This document shows, piece by piece, positions 45,610-54,621 of a stretch of DNA of 64,000 nucleotides; positions within the stretch are counted from its first letter, which is position 1; every line of letters begins with the position of its first letter. The translations under genes and the position numbers were made by a program. Under the pieces are notes generated by a model. It ran no database searches. It was not told the origin of the DNA and was given only the letters and a program-made list of their open reading frames with translations. The stretch comes from Nocardia harenae NBRC 108248 (GTDB lineage Bacteria > Actinomycetota > Actinomycetes > Mycobacteriales > Mycobacteriaceae). Location of the stretch: NCBI RefSeq assembly GCF_001612885.1, contig NZ_BDBH01000004.1:1104527-1168526 (forward strand). The letters run 5' to 3'.

Positions 45610-46350
45610 TCAGCGGGACGGGCCGAAGCGTTCGGTGCGGACCCGCGCCGGGTCGTGCCCGAGCTCGACCAGCATCGTGGCGGCGGCCTCGACGAAGCCG
45701 TTCGGCCCGCAGACGTAGCAGGTGACGTCGGGCGCGGGCGGCAGCCCGTGCTCGGTGAGCTCGGCGGCGGTGAGGCGGCCGGGGTCGCGCGCGTAGCCCT
45801 CCGGCACCCGCCGGGTGTAGGCGAAGAAGACGTCGTCGCCGCCCAGCTCCGCGCCGTAGTAGCGCTGCGCGGGGGTGCGCAGCGAGTACAGCGCCCGCAT
45901 CGGCACCGCCGACCCGGCCGCGCGCCGTGCCCGCAGCATGGCCATGATCGGCACCACCCCGGAGCCGCCCGCGACCAGCACGGCCGGGCCGCCGGTGGCC
46001 GGATCCCAGACGAACCAGCCGCCCACCGGGCCGCGCAGCTCGACGCTCGCGCCCAGCGGCAGCTCGTCCACCAGGTAGCCGGAGACCTCGCCGTCCGGCA
46101 CCCGCTGCACGGTGAGTTCGAGGATATCGCCGTCCGCGGGCGCGGCGAGCGAGTAGCTGCGCACCGCCCGATAGCCGTCGGCAGCGGTCAGCCGGACGTC
46201 GACGTGCTGGCCGGGCAGGTGCCCCGGCCAGTCCGCGACCCGCAGCACCAGGGTGCGGGCGGAGGGGGTCTCGAATCGCTCGCCCGCCAGTTCGGCGGGG
46301 CGCCAGCCGCGGGCGGCGGTCAGTCGTCCCGGTACCGCTGCTCGCGCCAT
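45610..46350 (-). CDS. Ferredoxin reductase-like FAD/NAD(P)-binding protein
   Basis: A 246-residue FNR-family protein. FAD site RAVRSYSLAAPADG (R-x-Y-S), NAD site VLVAGGSGVVPIMAMLRARR, and C-terminal VTCYVCGPNGFVEAAATML with the C-G-P-x-G. It lacks the plant-type 2Fe-2S domain, so it needs an acceptor protein. The ATG at 46350 overlaps the end of the upstream sulfite-oxidase-like gene by 31 nt; GGAG lies in place. This pairing with a molybdopterin oxidoreductase recurs in actinobacteria and suggests it delivers electrons to or from that enzyme. Confidence 0.87.
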   Translation of the reverse strand: MARAAVPGRLTAARGWRPAELAGERFETPSARTLVLRVADWPGHLPGQHVDVRLTAADGYRAVRSYSLAAPADGDILELTVQRVPDGEVSGYLVDELPLGASVELRGPVGGWFVWDPATGGPAVLVAGGSGVVPIMAMLRARRAAGSAVPMRALYSLRTPAQRYYGAELGGDDVFFAYTRRVPEGYARDPGRLTAAELTEHGLPPAPDVTCYVCGPNGFVEAAATMLVELGHDPARVRTERFGPSR

Positions 46351-46919
46351 GGATCTCCGTAGTCGTGGTAGCCGGCGGCCTCCCAGAAGCCCTGCTCGTC
46401 CCGGTCCAGCAGCCGGATGCCGCGCACCCACTTGGCCGATTTCCAGAAGTAGAGGTGCGGGACGAGCAGCCGGGCCGGGCCGCCGTGCTCGGGGTCGAGC
46501 TCGGCGCCGTCGTAGCGGTGCACCACCCAGGCCTGCCCGTCCAGCAGGTCGTCCAGCGGGAGGTTGGTGGTGTAGCCGCCGTAGCAGTGCACCAGCGCGT
46601 ACTCGGCCTGGGTCTCGACCTCCGCGAGCAGGGTGTCCAGCGAGACCCCGGTCCAGTCGGTGTCCAGCTTGCTCCAGCGGGTCACGCAGTGGATGTCGAC
46701 GTGCGGCCGCTCCTGCGGCAGCGCGAGGAACTCCGCGCGGCTCCAGCTGGTCTCGGCGCCGGTCTCGTCGGTGACGGTGAAGCTCCAGCGCGCCGGGTCG
46801 ATCCGCGGGGTCGGGCCCGCGGCGAGCACCGGGAAGTCCTCGGTCAGGTACTGGCCCGGCGGCAGCCGGTCGTCCGCGCCGCGGGCCCGGCCCCGGAACC
46901 CGGGCGAGAAGATGGCCAT
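46320..46919 (-). CDS. Sulfite oxidase-like molybdopterin oxidoreductase (YedY-related)
   Basis: A 199-residue single-domain protein of the oxidoreductase molybdopterin-binding family. Cys78 in VDIHCVTRWSKLDTDWTGVSLD is the expected Mo ligand. CYGGYTTNLPLDDLLDGQAWVVHRYDG and GPARLLVPHLYFWKSAKWVRGIRLLD are further family hallmarks. No signal peptide, unlike MsrP/YedY, so it is probably cytoplasmic. The physiological substrate is unknown. It is followed by the overlapping reductase gene as an operon. Confidence 0.88.
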   Translation of the reverse strand: MAIFSPGFRGRARGADDRLPPGQYLTEDFPVLAAGPTPRIDPARWSFTVTDETGAETSWSRAEFLALPQERPHVDIHCVTRWSKLDTDWTGVSLDTLLAEVETQAEYALVHCYGGYTTNLPLDDLLDGQAWVVHRYDGAELDPEHGGPARLLVPHLYFWKSAKWVRGIRLLDRDEQGFWEAAGYHDYGDPWREQRYRDD

Positions 46920-46959
46920 GACCAGGGATCGTAGCCCCCGGATAGCCGGGCCGCAGCGC

Positions 46960-47448
46960 TCAGCTGTGCAGCCGGTCGAGGAAGGCGCGCAGGTTCTCCC
47001 GCACCCGCTCGACCTTCTCCTCGGTGCTCAGATCCTCGCGGTAGCGGTTGCCGAGTGCCGGGCGCCGGAGGCCGCGGGCGTAGAGCGAGCAGGCCAGGTC
47101 GGTGCACATGTAGGTGCCGACCGAGTTGCCGCGCCGCCCGGATTCGCCCGCCTTGTGCGCGGTGAGCAGCGAGACCCCGCCGCCGGTGTGCGTGGTCAGG
47201 CAGATGGTGCACATCTGGGCCCGGCCGGAGCCGCCGGTCTCGTAGCGCAGCGCGACTCCGACCGGGCCGTCGGCGCCGGGGGCGACCAGGTAGCAGCGGC
47301 CGGGCAGCGAGCGGTCGCTCCAGCCGAGGAAGTCCAGGTCCGCCCAGGGCCGCTCGGCCAGATCGCGCGGGACCGGCAGCCGCTTGGCCTCGCCCTTGGA
47401 ACAGTTGACGAACGACGAGCGAATCTCGCCCTCGGTAATCGGATCCAT
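46960..47448 (-). CDS. FBP-domain protein (elongation factor G-binding-like zinc finger)
   Basis: A 162-residue protein. RSSFVNCSKGEAKRLPVPRDLAERPWADLDFLGWSDRSLPGRCYLV and the zinc-binding QMCTICLTTHTGGGVSLLTAHKAG with MCTDLACSLYARG match the C-terminal treble-clef domain of FusB/FusC (FBP), where four Cys hold zinc. FusB-type proteins free EF-G stalled on ribosomes by fusidic acid; actinobacterial members lack the N-terminal helix bundle, so resistance is not certain. The ATG at 47448 is chosen to start the domain. Confidence 0.85.
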   Translation of the reverse strand: MDPITEGEIRSSFVNCSKGEAKRLPVPRDLAERPWADLDFLGWSDRSLPGRCYLVAPGADGPVGVALRYETGGSGRAQMCTICLTTHTGGGVSLLTAHKAGESGRRGNSVGTYMCTDLACSLYARGLRRPALGNRYREDLSTEEKVERVRENLRAFLDRLHS

Positions 47449-47594
47449 GCGTCCGACGGTACGAATTCCGCGCCGGGCGGACAACGCGATTATCGCGGAA
47501 CCCCCTATTCGCCGATCGATTGCCGGAACCCGGGGCACGGCCCGGCCGATGCGCGCAGGATGAACCGGAACGACTACCGACAGAGGAGGTCGAC

Positions 47595-48386
47595 ATGCCC
47601 TATCGCGATACCCCCTGGTCGCCCGGCACCCCGTGCTGGGTCGATTGCCAGGTCGACGACACGCAGCAGGCCGCCGCGTTCTACGGCGCGCTCTTCGGCT
47701 GGGAGATCGAGGGGAGCGGCCCCGAGTACGGCGGCTACCTCATGGCGATGCGCGGGAACCGCGCCGCCGCCGGGATCGGCCCCAAACCCTCCGGGACGGC
47801 CATGCCGTCGGTGTGGACCACCTACATCGCCACCGAGAGCGCCGACCGCACCGCGGCCGCGGTGACGGCGAGCGGCGGCGGCGTGCTGGTGCCGCCCTTC
47901 GACGTCATGGACGTCGGGCGCATGCTGGTCGCCGCCGACCCCACCGGCGCCGCCTTCGGCGTCTGGGAGGCGCGCGGCCACCACGGTGCCGGGATCTACA
48001 ACGAACACGGCGCCTACTGCTGGAACGAGCTGCACACCGACGGGTACCGGCGCGCCCAGGAGTTCTACACCGGGGTCTTCGGCTGGGCCTACGCCGAGAT
48101 CGGCGACGGCGAGAACTTCGTCTACTCCACCTTCGCGCACACCCCCGACGGGCCGCCGCTCGGCGGGGTCAACGAGGTCGGCGCCCAGCCGTCGTACTGG
48201 CTCACCTGGTTCCAGGTGGACGACACCGACGCCGCGCTCCGGCACGCCGCCGAGCTCGGCGCCGCGGTGCTGAGCGGCCCCGACGACAGCCCGTTCGGTC
48301 GCATGGGCGTGCTGCGCGGCCCGCAGGGCGAGGTCTTCGCCGTCATCGACCCGAGCCGGACGGTGGGCGCGGCGCCCGGCGCCTGA
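47595..48386 (+). CDS. Two-domain VOC (glyoxalase/bleomycin-resistance) protein
   Basis: A 263-residue protein with two VOC modules. First (about 10-120): CWVDCQVDDTQQAAAFYGALFGWEIEG. Second (about 138-255): CWNELHTDGYRRAQEFYTGVFGWAYAEIG, ending GEVFAVIDPS. Such duplicated VOC proteins are frequent in actinobacteria, with roles in drug binding or small-molecule metabolism; some are called hydroxylases. The ligand is unknown. GAGGAGGTCGAC right before the ATG is a near-perfect ribosome site. The upstream frame extension (MPEPGARPG) is rejected because it lacks such a site. Confidence 0.87.
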   Translation: MPYRDTPWSPGTPCWVDCQVDDTQQAAAFYGALFGWEIEGSGPEYGGYLMAMRGNRAAAGIGPKPSGTAMPSVWTTYIATESADRTAAAVTASGGGVLVPPFDVMDVGRMLVAADPTGAAFGVWEARGHHGAGIYNEHGAYCWNELHTDGYRRAQEFYTGVFGWAYAEIGDGENFVYSTFAHTPDGPPLGGVNEVGAQPSYWLTWFQVDDTDAALRHAAELGAAVLSGPDDSPFGRMGVLRGPQGEVFAVIDPSRTVGAAPGA

Positions 48387-48550
48387 GCCGCGAAATCGGC
48401 GGCCGCACCGGCGCCTCGAGCGGCCCGCGGTCCGCCGTCGTGTGCGCGGACCGCGCCGAGGCGCTGTCCGACGTGTTCGCCCCGGGCCGACCGGAGTTCG
48501 CGGGCCGATTCGGCGCGCCGCCGCGGCGCGGGCGACGTACCGTCGAGGTC

Positions 48551-50155
48551 ATGGCGGAACTGGTTCTCGGTCCGGTGCTGCGGCACGTCGACGCCACCTC
48601 GGCGACGGTGTGGGTGGAGACCGACGCGCCCTGCGAGGTCACGGTGCTCGGCGCGGGCGCCCGCACCTTCCAGGTCGGCGAGCTGCACTTCGCCCTGGTG
48701 GTGGTGGAGGGGCTGGAGCCGGACGGCTCGGTGCCGTACGAGGTCGCGCTGGACGGCGCCCGGGTGTGGCCGGAGCCGGATTCGGAGTTCCCGCCGAGCC
48801 GGATCCGCACGCACCCGGTGCGCACGCTCATCTTCGGCTCCTGCCGCGCGGCCAAGGCGGAGCCGGGCGCGCTCGCCGCCGACAAGGTCGGGGTGGACGC
48901 GCTCGACACCTACGCGCTGCGCATGAAGGAGCTGCCCGAGACCGAGTGGCCGGACGCGCTCGTCCTGCTCGGCGACCAGGTCTACGCCGACGAGCCGACG
49001 CCGCGGATCACGAAGTGGCTGGCGGAAAGGCGAAACGGCGAGGAGCCCGTCGGCGAGGTGGTCTCGTTCCGGGAGTACGCCGAGCTGTACCACGAGTCCT
49101 GGGCCGACCCGGAGATCCGCTGGCTGATGTCCACCGTGCCCACCTCCATGGTCTTCGACGACCACGACGTGCGCGACGACTGGAACACCTCGCGCACCTG
49201 GCGCGAGCAGATGGCGGCGCTGCCCTGGTGGCCGGAGCGCATCCGCTCCGGGCTCGCCTCCTACTGGGTCTACCAGCACCTCGGCAACCTGGCGCCGGAC
49301 GATCTGGCCGCGAACGAGCTCTACCGGAAGGTCGTCGCGCACGGCGGCGACGTCCGGGAGCTGCTGGAGGATTTCGGCGCGGCGGCGGACCGGGAGGCGG
49401 ACGGGCGCAAGCCGGTGCGGTGGAGCTACCGCCGCGATTTCGGCCGGATCCGGCTGCTGGTCATCGACACCCGCAGCGGACGCATCCTGGACGGCGACCG
49501 GCTCATGGTCGGCGCCGAGGAGTTCGACTGGCTGGAGGAGAACGCGGCGGGCGACATCGACCACCTGCTCATCGGGTCGTCGCTGCCGTGGCTCATGCCG
49601 CCCGCGCTCAGCCACTTCCAGTCGCTGAACGAGCGCGCCGCCGGGCTGCCGGGGTGGCGCGGCAGGCTGGGCGAGAAGGTGCGCCAGGAGGCGGATCTGG
49701 AGCACTGGCCCGCCTTTCGGAAGTCCTTCGAGCGGCTGGCCGCGCTCATCCGGCGGATCGGCAGCGCCGAGAACGCGCCGGCCACCATCTCGGTGCTCTC
49801 CGGGGACGTGCACCACAGCTACGCGGCGCGCGCCGACTACCAGGAGCCGACGAAATCCACCGTGCTGCAGCTGGTCTGCTCGCCGGTGCACAACGAGCCG
49901 CCGAAGATCTTCCACGCCGTCTTCGCCGCGGCGTGGGGGCGCCGGTTGGCTCGGGCGCTGCGCCGGCTCGCCGACCGGCGCGGGATCTCCCCCGACCCGG
50001 TGCGCTGGGAGAAGATCAGCGGGCCGCACTTCGGCAACTCGCTCGCCGCGCTACACCTGGACGGGCGGCGCGGACGCTTCGTGCTCGAGACCGCCCGCGC
50101 GGAGTGCGGCCTGGTGCGGGTCGCCGAGCTCGAGCTCCGGCCCCCGCATTCCTGA
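48551..50155 (+). CDS. Alkaline phosphatase D-like metallophosphoesterase
   Basis: A 534-residue PhoD-like enzyme. An N-terminal beta-domain (VLRHVDATSATVWVETDAP) precedes the catalytic part. FGSCRAAKA, VLLGDQVYADE, MVFDDHDVRDDW and VLSGDVHHSYAA are the metal-binding motifs. HLLIGSSLPWLMPP is also typical of the family. There is no Tat signal peptide, unlike secreted PhoD, so it is probably cytoplasmic; its substrate could be a phosphodiester, but this is open. It is followed 26 nt later by a hydrolase gene. The 164 bp before it contain no gene. Confidence 0.87.
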   Translation: MAELVLGPVLRHVDATSATVWVETDAPCEVTVLGAGARTFQVGELHFALVVVEGLEPDGSVPYEVALDGARVWPEPDSEFPPSRIRTHPVRTLIFGSCRAAKAEPGALAADKVGVDALDTYALRMKELPETEWPDALVLLGDQVYADEPTPRITKWLAERRNGEEPVGEVVSFREYAELYHESWADPEIRWLMSTVPTSMVFDDHDVRDDWNTSRTWREQMAALPWWPERIRSGLASYWVYQHLGNLAPDDLAANELYRKVVAHGGDVRELLEDFGAAADREADGRKPVRWSYRRDFGRIRLLVIDTRSGRILDGDRLMVGAEEFDWLEENAAGDIDHLLIGSSLPWLMPPALSHFQSLNERAAGLPGWRGRLGEKVRQEADLEHWPAFRKSFERLAALIRRIGSAENAPATISVLSGDVHHSYAARADYQEPTKSTVLQLVCSPVHNEPPKIFHAVFAAAWGRRLARALRRLADRRGISPDPVRWEKISGPHFGNSLAALHLDGRRGRFVLETARAECGLVRVAELELRPPHS

Positions 50156-50181
50156 CGGCGGCCGCGGGTAGCCTCGGCGGC

Positions 50182-50943
50182 ATGAGCGGAATCCACTACC
50201 GCGTCCGGGGTTCGGGGCCGGTGCTGGTGTTGCTGCCCGGCGGCGACGGGGATGCCGACGGGTACGGCGCGCTCGGCGACGAGCTGGCCGCCGGCTTCAC
50301 CGTGGTGACCTACGACCGGCGCGGTCAGGCGCGGACCGAGCTGCCGCCCGCCGATTCACTCGCCGACCACGCCGACGACGCGGCCGCCGTGCTGGCGAAG
50401 GTGGCCGACGGGCCCGCGGCGGTGTTCGGGAGCAGCATCGGCGCGGCCATCGCGCTGGAACTCTCGATCCGGCATCCGTACTCGGTCTCCCGGGTGGTGG
50501 CGCACGAGCCGCCGGTCTCCGCGCTGCTGCCGGACGCGGAGGGGATGGCGCTCTTCGCCGCGCAGAAGCGGCTCGAGGAGGCATACGCGACCGCGGGGGT
50601 GGCGGCGGCCATGGTGGCCTTCGCGCAGCTCATCGCGGTGAACCCGGGCGACAGGGAGCCGGAGGTCGAGATCGGGCGGCCGGACTTCGAGCGGCCCAAC
50701 CTCGAGGTCTTCCTGCGGCACGACGCGCCCGCCGTCCGGACGTACCGGCCGGATGTCTCCGCGCTCAGGGCGGACTTGGTGGTGCCCGCGGTCGGGCGGT
50801 CGACCGAGGGGCCGCCCGCCGAGTGCGCGCACGCGCTCGGGGCACTGCTCGGGGTACCGGTCGCGGTGTTCCCCGGTGGGCACACCGCCCCGAGCCTCCG
50901 CCCGCGCGGCGTCGCGGAAGCCCTGCGCGCCGCCCTCGCCTGA
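50182..50943 (+). CDS. Alpha/beta hydrolase
   Basis: A 253-residue alpha/beta hydrolase. GSGPVLVLLPGGDGDADGYGALGDELAAGFTVVTYDRRGQARTE is the usual N-terminal part; VFGSSIGAAIALELSIRHP has the nucleophile Ser in G-S-S-I-G, and VFPGGHTAPSLRPRGVAEALRAAL has the His. The Asp usual before the His is not clear to me; VVPAVGRSTEG stands near the expected place. Substrate unknown. It probably forms an operon with the PhoD-like gene (26 bp). Confidence 0.82.
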   Translation: MSGIHYRVRGSGPVLVLLPGGDGDADGYGALGDELAAGFTVVTYDRRGQARTELPPADSLADHADDAAAVLAKVADGPAAVFGSSIGAAIALELSIRHPYSVSRVVAHEPPVSALLPDAEGMALFAAQKRLEEAYATAGVAAAMVAFAQLIAVNPGDREPEVEIGRPDFERPNLEVFLRHDAPAVRTYRPDVSALRADLVVPAVGRSTEGPPAECAHALGALLGVPVAVFPGGHTAPSLRPRGVAEALRAALA

Positions 50944-50949
50944 GGCGTC

Positions 50950-51054
50950 ACCTCCGCCCGCGCGCCTGGTCCGCCCCTCGGCGACGATGGTGTGCAGCCA
51001 CGCGGTGGCGGGATACCCGCAGCGCGGGCACTTCCCGAAGCAGTCCAGGATCTC
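50950..51054 (-). pseudogene. Possible zinc-ribbon protein remnant
   Basis: The minus strand after the acyl-CoA synthetase stop reads EILDCFGKCPRCGYPATAWLHTIVAEGRTRRAGG, which looks like real protein with a C-P-x-C-G-Y knuckle. However, the frame has no ATG, GTG or TTG start after the synthetase stop, and it runs on without a stop into the antisense of the neighbouring hydrolase. A frame change within it would reach a stop. It may be a decayed small gene or chance coding similarity. Confidence 0.3.
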
Positions 51055-51093
51055 GGTGGCGCTCCGGCTCGGGCGCCGCCCCGGCGGGCGCGC

Positions 51094-52725
51094 TCATCCG
51101 GCGGCGTCCGGGCCGTACTCGAGCAGGGCGCGGCGCAGCAGCTTCCCGGTCGCGTTCCGCGGTAACTCGTCCAGCACGATCACCTCCCGCGGCACCTTGT
51201 GCCGCGCCAGATCCGCCTTGACGTAGTCCTTGATCTCCTGCTCGTCCACCGCGGCGCCGTCGACCGGCACCACGAAGGCCCGCAGCCGCTGCCCGAAATC
51301 CGGGTCCGGCACCCCGACCACCGCCGCCTCGGCGATGTCACCCCGCTCGACCAGCAGGTTCTCCACCTCGAGCGGGAATACGTTCTCGCCGCCCGAGATG
51401 ATCATGTCGTCGTCCCTGCCGTCGACGAACAGTCGCCCCTCGGCGTCGAAATGCCCGACGTCGCCGCTGGAGAGCAGCCCGTCCACGGTCTCCTTGGTGC
51501 GCCCGTCGGTGTACCCGGCGAAGCTCAGCCCGCTGGAGACGAAGATCGTCCCGACCACCCCCGGCTCGGTGATCCGCTGCCGTCGCTCGTCGTAGAGCGC
51601 CACCCGGCACCCCACCGGCGGCCGCCCGACGGTGCCCGGCGCCAGCCGCATGTCCGCCGGCGTCGCCACCGCCGCCACCGCCACCTCGGTGGAGGCATAC
51701 AGGTTGTAGAGCACCTCGCCGAAGAGCTCGGCGGTCCGCCTGCTCAGGTCCGGCGACACCGACGACCCGGCGGCGAAGATCACCCGCAGCGCCGAGGTGT
51801 CGTGCGCGCTCAGCTCGGCGGCGGGTAGATCCACGATGCGCTGCAGCATGGTCGGCACCACCACCAGGCTCCCGGCCCGGTGCTCGGCGACCGCCGCCAC
51901 CGTCCAGCGCGGATCGAACCGGCCGGGGCGCAGCACGACGGTGTTGCCGAGCGCCCAGCCCAGCCCGAGCTGGGAGAGGCCGGTGCCGTGGAACAGCGGC
52001 GCCGCCATCACCATGGCGCTGTCCCTCGGGAGCGGAATGCGATCCAGGAACTGCGCGGATTGCAGCGGCGAGACCTGCTCCCGCGGCGCGCCCTTCGGCG
52101 TGCCGGTGGTGCCGCTGGTCAGGATGACCAGCCCGCCCGCCGTGGCGGGCGTCGGCAGCGGCTCCGGCGCGTACGTGGCGACCAGCCCGTCCACCGTGAG
52201 CGCCGCCGGGTCGGCCGCCCCGTCGCTCACCCGGGTGAGGACGCGCGCGATCTCGGCAGGCACCTCGGCGAGCAGCGGCAGGAACTCGGCGTCGAGCAGC
52301 AGCGCCGCGATCCGCTCGCGCGCCGCGACCTCGGCCAGCTGGCGGCCGCCGAACCCGGTGTTCAGCAGCACCACCCGAGCCCCGAGCTTCCCGGCCGCGC
52401 CCATGGCGAGCAGCATGCCGCGGTGGTCCCGGCAGAGTACGCCGAGCACGGTCCCGGCGCCGTGGCCGCGCGCGGCGAGGCCGCGGGCCAGCGAGTCCGA
52501 GCGCGAGTCCAGCTCGGCGAAGGTGAGCCCGCCGCGGTCGTCGATCACCGCGGTCCGCTCCGGCCAGCGGCGCGCCGCCGCGCGCAGCACCGTGGTGAAC
52601 GGACCGTAGTGGTTCGCGTCCCGCACGGCGCGCAGATTGCGGTCGGGGCGCAGCGGATCCAGCATCCCGCGCCGGATCAGCACGCGCGCCGCGGCCAGCG
52701 TATCGGTCAGCTCCTGCAGCCCCAC
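51094..52725 (-). CDS. AMP-dependent acyl-CoA synthetase/ligase
   Basis: A 543-residue ANL-superfamily enzyme. The phosphate-binding motif is VILTSGTTGTPKGAP; YNLYASTEVAV, LLSSGDVGHFDAEGRLFVDGRDDDMII (adenine/ribose binding and hinge) and PRNATGKLLRRALL with the catalytic Lys complete the fold. It activates a carboxylic acid to its CoA ester through an acyl-adenylate. Chain length is not readable; FadD-like activation of fatty acids is likely. GTG at 52725 follows GAGGGAGAA. It is divergent from the DUF2236 oxygenase gene (170 bp). Confidence 0.9.
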   Translation of the reverse strand: MGLQELTDTLAAARVLIRRGMLDPLRPDRNLRAVRDANHYGPFTTVLRAAARRWPERTAVIDDRGGLTFAELDSRSDSLARGLAARGHGAGTVLGVLCRDHRGMLLAMGAAGKLGARVVLLNTGFGGRQLAEVAARERIAALLLDAEFLPLLAEVPAEIARVLTRVSDGAADPAALTVDGLVATYAPEPLPTPATAGGLVILTSGTTGTPKGAPREQVSPLQSAQFLDRIPLPRDSAMVMAAPLFHGTGLSQLGLGWALGNTVVLRPGRFDPRWTVAAVAEHRAGSLVVVPTMLQRIVDLPAAELSAHDTSALRVIFAAGSSVSPDLSRRTAELFGEVLYNLYASTEVAVAAVATPADMRLAPGTVGRPPVGCRVALYDERRQRITEPGVVGTIFVSSGLSFAGYTDGRTKETVDGLLSSGDVGHFDAEGRLFVDGRDDDMIISGGENVFPLEVENLLVERGDIAEAAVVGVPDPDFGQRLRAFVVPVDGAAVDEQEIKDYVKADLARHKVPREVIVLDELPRNATGKLLRRALLEYGPDAAG

Positions 52726-52840
52726 GGCAGTTCTCCCTCGGCGACGACAAAACGGTGCGCAGAGCGTAGCGCAGGCACAGAATCCTAATTCACTTATTGC
52801 GACATCAGGCGTCATCGGACGCGCGATCGTTGTTGAACCG

Positions 52841-52877
52841 TTGATTACATGAGAGACTTGGAATCAACATGTCTCAT
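52841..52877. promoter_or_regulatory. Inverted repeats upstream of the DUF2236 gene
   Basis: Two overlapping dyads lie in an AT-richer stretch: TTGATT (52841-52846) with AATCAA (52862-52867), and ATGAGA (52849-52854) with TCTCAT (52872-52877). They end about 18 bp before the ATG at 52896 and could be operator sites for the divergent acyl-CoA synthetase and oxygenase genes. No regulator gene adjoins. Confidence 0.35.
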
Positions 52878-52895
52878 CGACTCGGGAGATCGACA

Positions 52896-53750
52896 ATGAC
52901 CCGCTCGATCCAGCCGGCGCCGATCCCGGCGGGCGACCATCCGATGCACCGGCGCCGCTTCATCGCGGGGCCCGGCGCGCTACTCGGCGGCCCGGCGAAT
53001 GTGATCATGCAGCTGAGCCTGGCACCGGTGGGCCGCGGCGTGGTGGAGAGCACGGTGGCGAGCGGCCGCTTCGACCTGCGGCCGCAGAAGCGCGGCCGCA
53101 CCACGCTCACCTACCTCGCGGTCGCCATGCTCGGCACCGAGGAGGAGCGGATCGCCTACCGCGCCGCCACCGATACCTCGCACCGGCAGGTGCGCTCGCA
53201 GCCCGGCGCCGAGGTGCGCTACAACGCCTTCGACCCGAAGCTGCAGCTCTGGGTGGCCGGCTGCATCTACCTGGGCACCGCCGACTCCTTCCGGCTGCTC
53301 TACGGCGAGCAGACCGAGGAGTTCTCCGACGCGCTGTACCAGGCGTCGGCGCGGTTCGGCACCACGCTGCAGATGCCGGCGGAGCTGTGGCCCGCCGACC
53401 GCGCCGCCTTCGCCGAGTACTGGGAGTCCATGCTGCCGCAGCTCTCCATCGACGACGAGGTGCGCCGCTACTTCCTGGAGCAGGTGATCGACCTCGGCCC
53501 GTACAGCCGGGTGCAGCAGCTGCTCGGCAGGCGCGTGAACCGCTTCTTCACCACCGGCTATCTGCCACAGCACTTCCGCGACCAGCTGGGGCTGGACTGG
53601 GGGCCGCGCAGGCAGCGCGCCTTCGAGCTCGTCATGCGCGGGCTCGGCACCCTGATCCGGCGGCTGCCGGAGCCGTGGCAGCAGTACCCGCTGGACCGGT
53701 ACCTGGCCGATATGCGGCGCAGGCTGCGGGCGGGCAAGCCGCTGGTGTGA
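52896..53750 (+). CDS. DUF2236/MpaB family oxygenase-like protein
   Basis: A 284-residue protein. HRRRFIAGPGALLGGPANVIMQLSLAPVGRGVVES is the conserved N-terminus, YNAFDPKLQLWVAGCIYLGTADSF the core (usual motif N-D-x-x-L-Q-x-W-V), and WPADRAAFAEYWESML with DLGPYSRV the C-terminal part. MpaB/latex-clearing-like members bind haem in some cases, and their activities include oxygenation of lipophilic substrates. In the core the usual His of W-V-H is an Ala here, so haem or substrate binding may differ. GGGAGAT precedes the ATG. Confidence 0.82.
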   Translation: MTRSIQPAPIPAGDHPMHRRRFIAGPGALLGGPANVIMQLSLAPVGRGVVESTVASGRFDLRPQKRGRTTLTYLAVAMLGTEEERIAYRAATDTSHRQVRSQPGAEVRYNAFDPKLQLWVAGCIYLGTADSFRLLYGEQTEEFSDALYQASARFGTTLQMPAELWPADRAAFAEYWESMLPQLSIDDEVRRYFLEQVIDLGPYSRVQQLLGRRVNRFFTTGYLPQHFRDQLGLDWGPRRQRAFELVMRGLGTLIRRLPEPWQQYPLDRYLADMRRRLRAGKPLV

Positions 53751-53751
53751 G

Positions 53752-54621
53752 TCAGCCGGCGCGCACGGCCCGTCTGCGCCTGCGCGCCACCGCCCAGCGG
53801 GTGGCGATCAGCCCGTGCCGCGGCCCGAACAGGTACACCGCGGCGAAGAGCACGCCCTGGGCGAGCACCACCATGCCGCCCGCCGAGGTGTCGCCGTAGT
53901 AGGCCAGGTACAGCCCGGTCACCGCAGCAACGGCGGCGAGCCCGGGCGCGATCAGCAGCATCCGGCCGAACCGGTCGGTGAGCAGGTAGGCGGTGGCGCC
54001 GGGGATGATCAGCATGGCCACCACCAGCACCACCCCGACCACCTGCAGCGCGGTCACCGCGGTGAGCGCGAGCAGCCCGAGCAGCAGCGCGCCGAGCAGC
54101 CGCGGGTTCAGCCCGATGGCGTGCGCGTGCGTGGGGTCGAAGGCATACAGGGTGAGGTCGCGGCGCTTGGCCAGCGCCACCACGAAGACCACCGCACCGA
54201 GCGCCGCGATCTGCCACAGATCCGCGGGGGCGACCCCGAGCAGGTTGCCGAAGATGATGTGGTTCAGGTCGGTCTGGCTCGGCGTCACCGAGATGAGCAC
54301 CAGCCCCAGCGAGAACAGCGTGGTGAACACGATGCCGATGGTGGCGTCCTCCTTGACCCGGCTGGTGTCGCGCACCACCCCGATCAGCGCCACCGCGAGG
54401 AAGCCGAAGACCACCGCGCCGAGCGCGAACGGCGCGCCGACGATGTAGGCGAGCACCACGCCGGGCAGCACCGCGTGCGAGACGGCGTCGCCCATGAGCG
54501 ACCAGCCGATCAGCACCAGCCAGCAGGAGAGGATGGCGCAGACCACCGCGGAGATCACGGTGGCGGCCAGCGCGCGCACCATGAAGTCGTAGGCGAACGG
54601 GTCGAGCAGCAGGTCGATCAC
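53752..54621 (-). CDS. Manganese/zinc-type ABC transporter permease
   Basis: A 289-residue membrane protein with about eight TM helices. LVLIGWSLMGDAVSHAVLPGVVLAYIVG is the hallmark of the ABC-3 (ZnuB/SitC/MntB) permease family, with MGDAVSHAVLPG the conserved loop. FGNLLGVAPADL, LALTAVTALQVVGVVLVVAMLIIPGATAYLLT and HGLIATRW are also typical. It forms the channel for the ATPase and binding protein encoded upstream. GTG start overlaps the ATPase stop by 4 nt. Confidence 0.92.
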   Translation of the reverse strand: MIDLLLDPFAYDFMVRALAATVISAVVCAILSCWLVLIGWSLMGDAVSHAVLPGVVLAYIVGAPFALGAVVFGFLAVALIGVVRDTSRVKEDATIGIVFTTLFSLGLVLISVTPSQTDLNHIIFGNLLGVAPADLWQIAALGAVVFVVALAKRRDLTLYAFDPTHAHAIGLNPRLLGALLLGLLALTAVTALQVVGVVLVVAMLIIPGATAYLLTDRFGRMLLIAPGLAAVAAVTGLYLAYYGDTSAGGMVVLAQGVLFAAVYLFGPRHGLIATRWAVARRRRRAVRAG

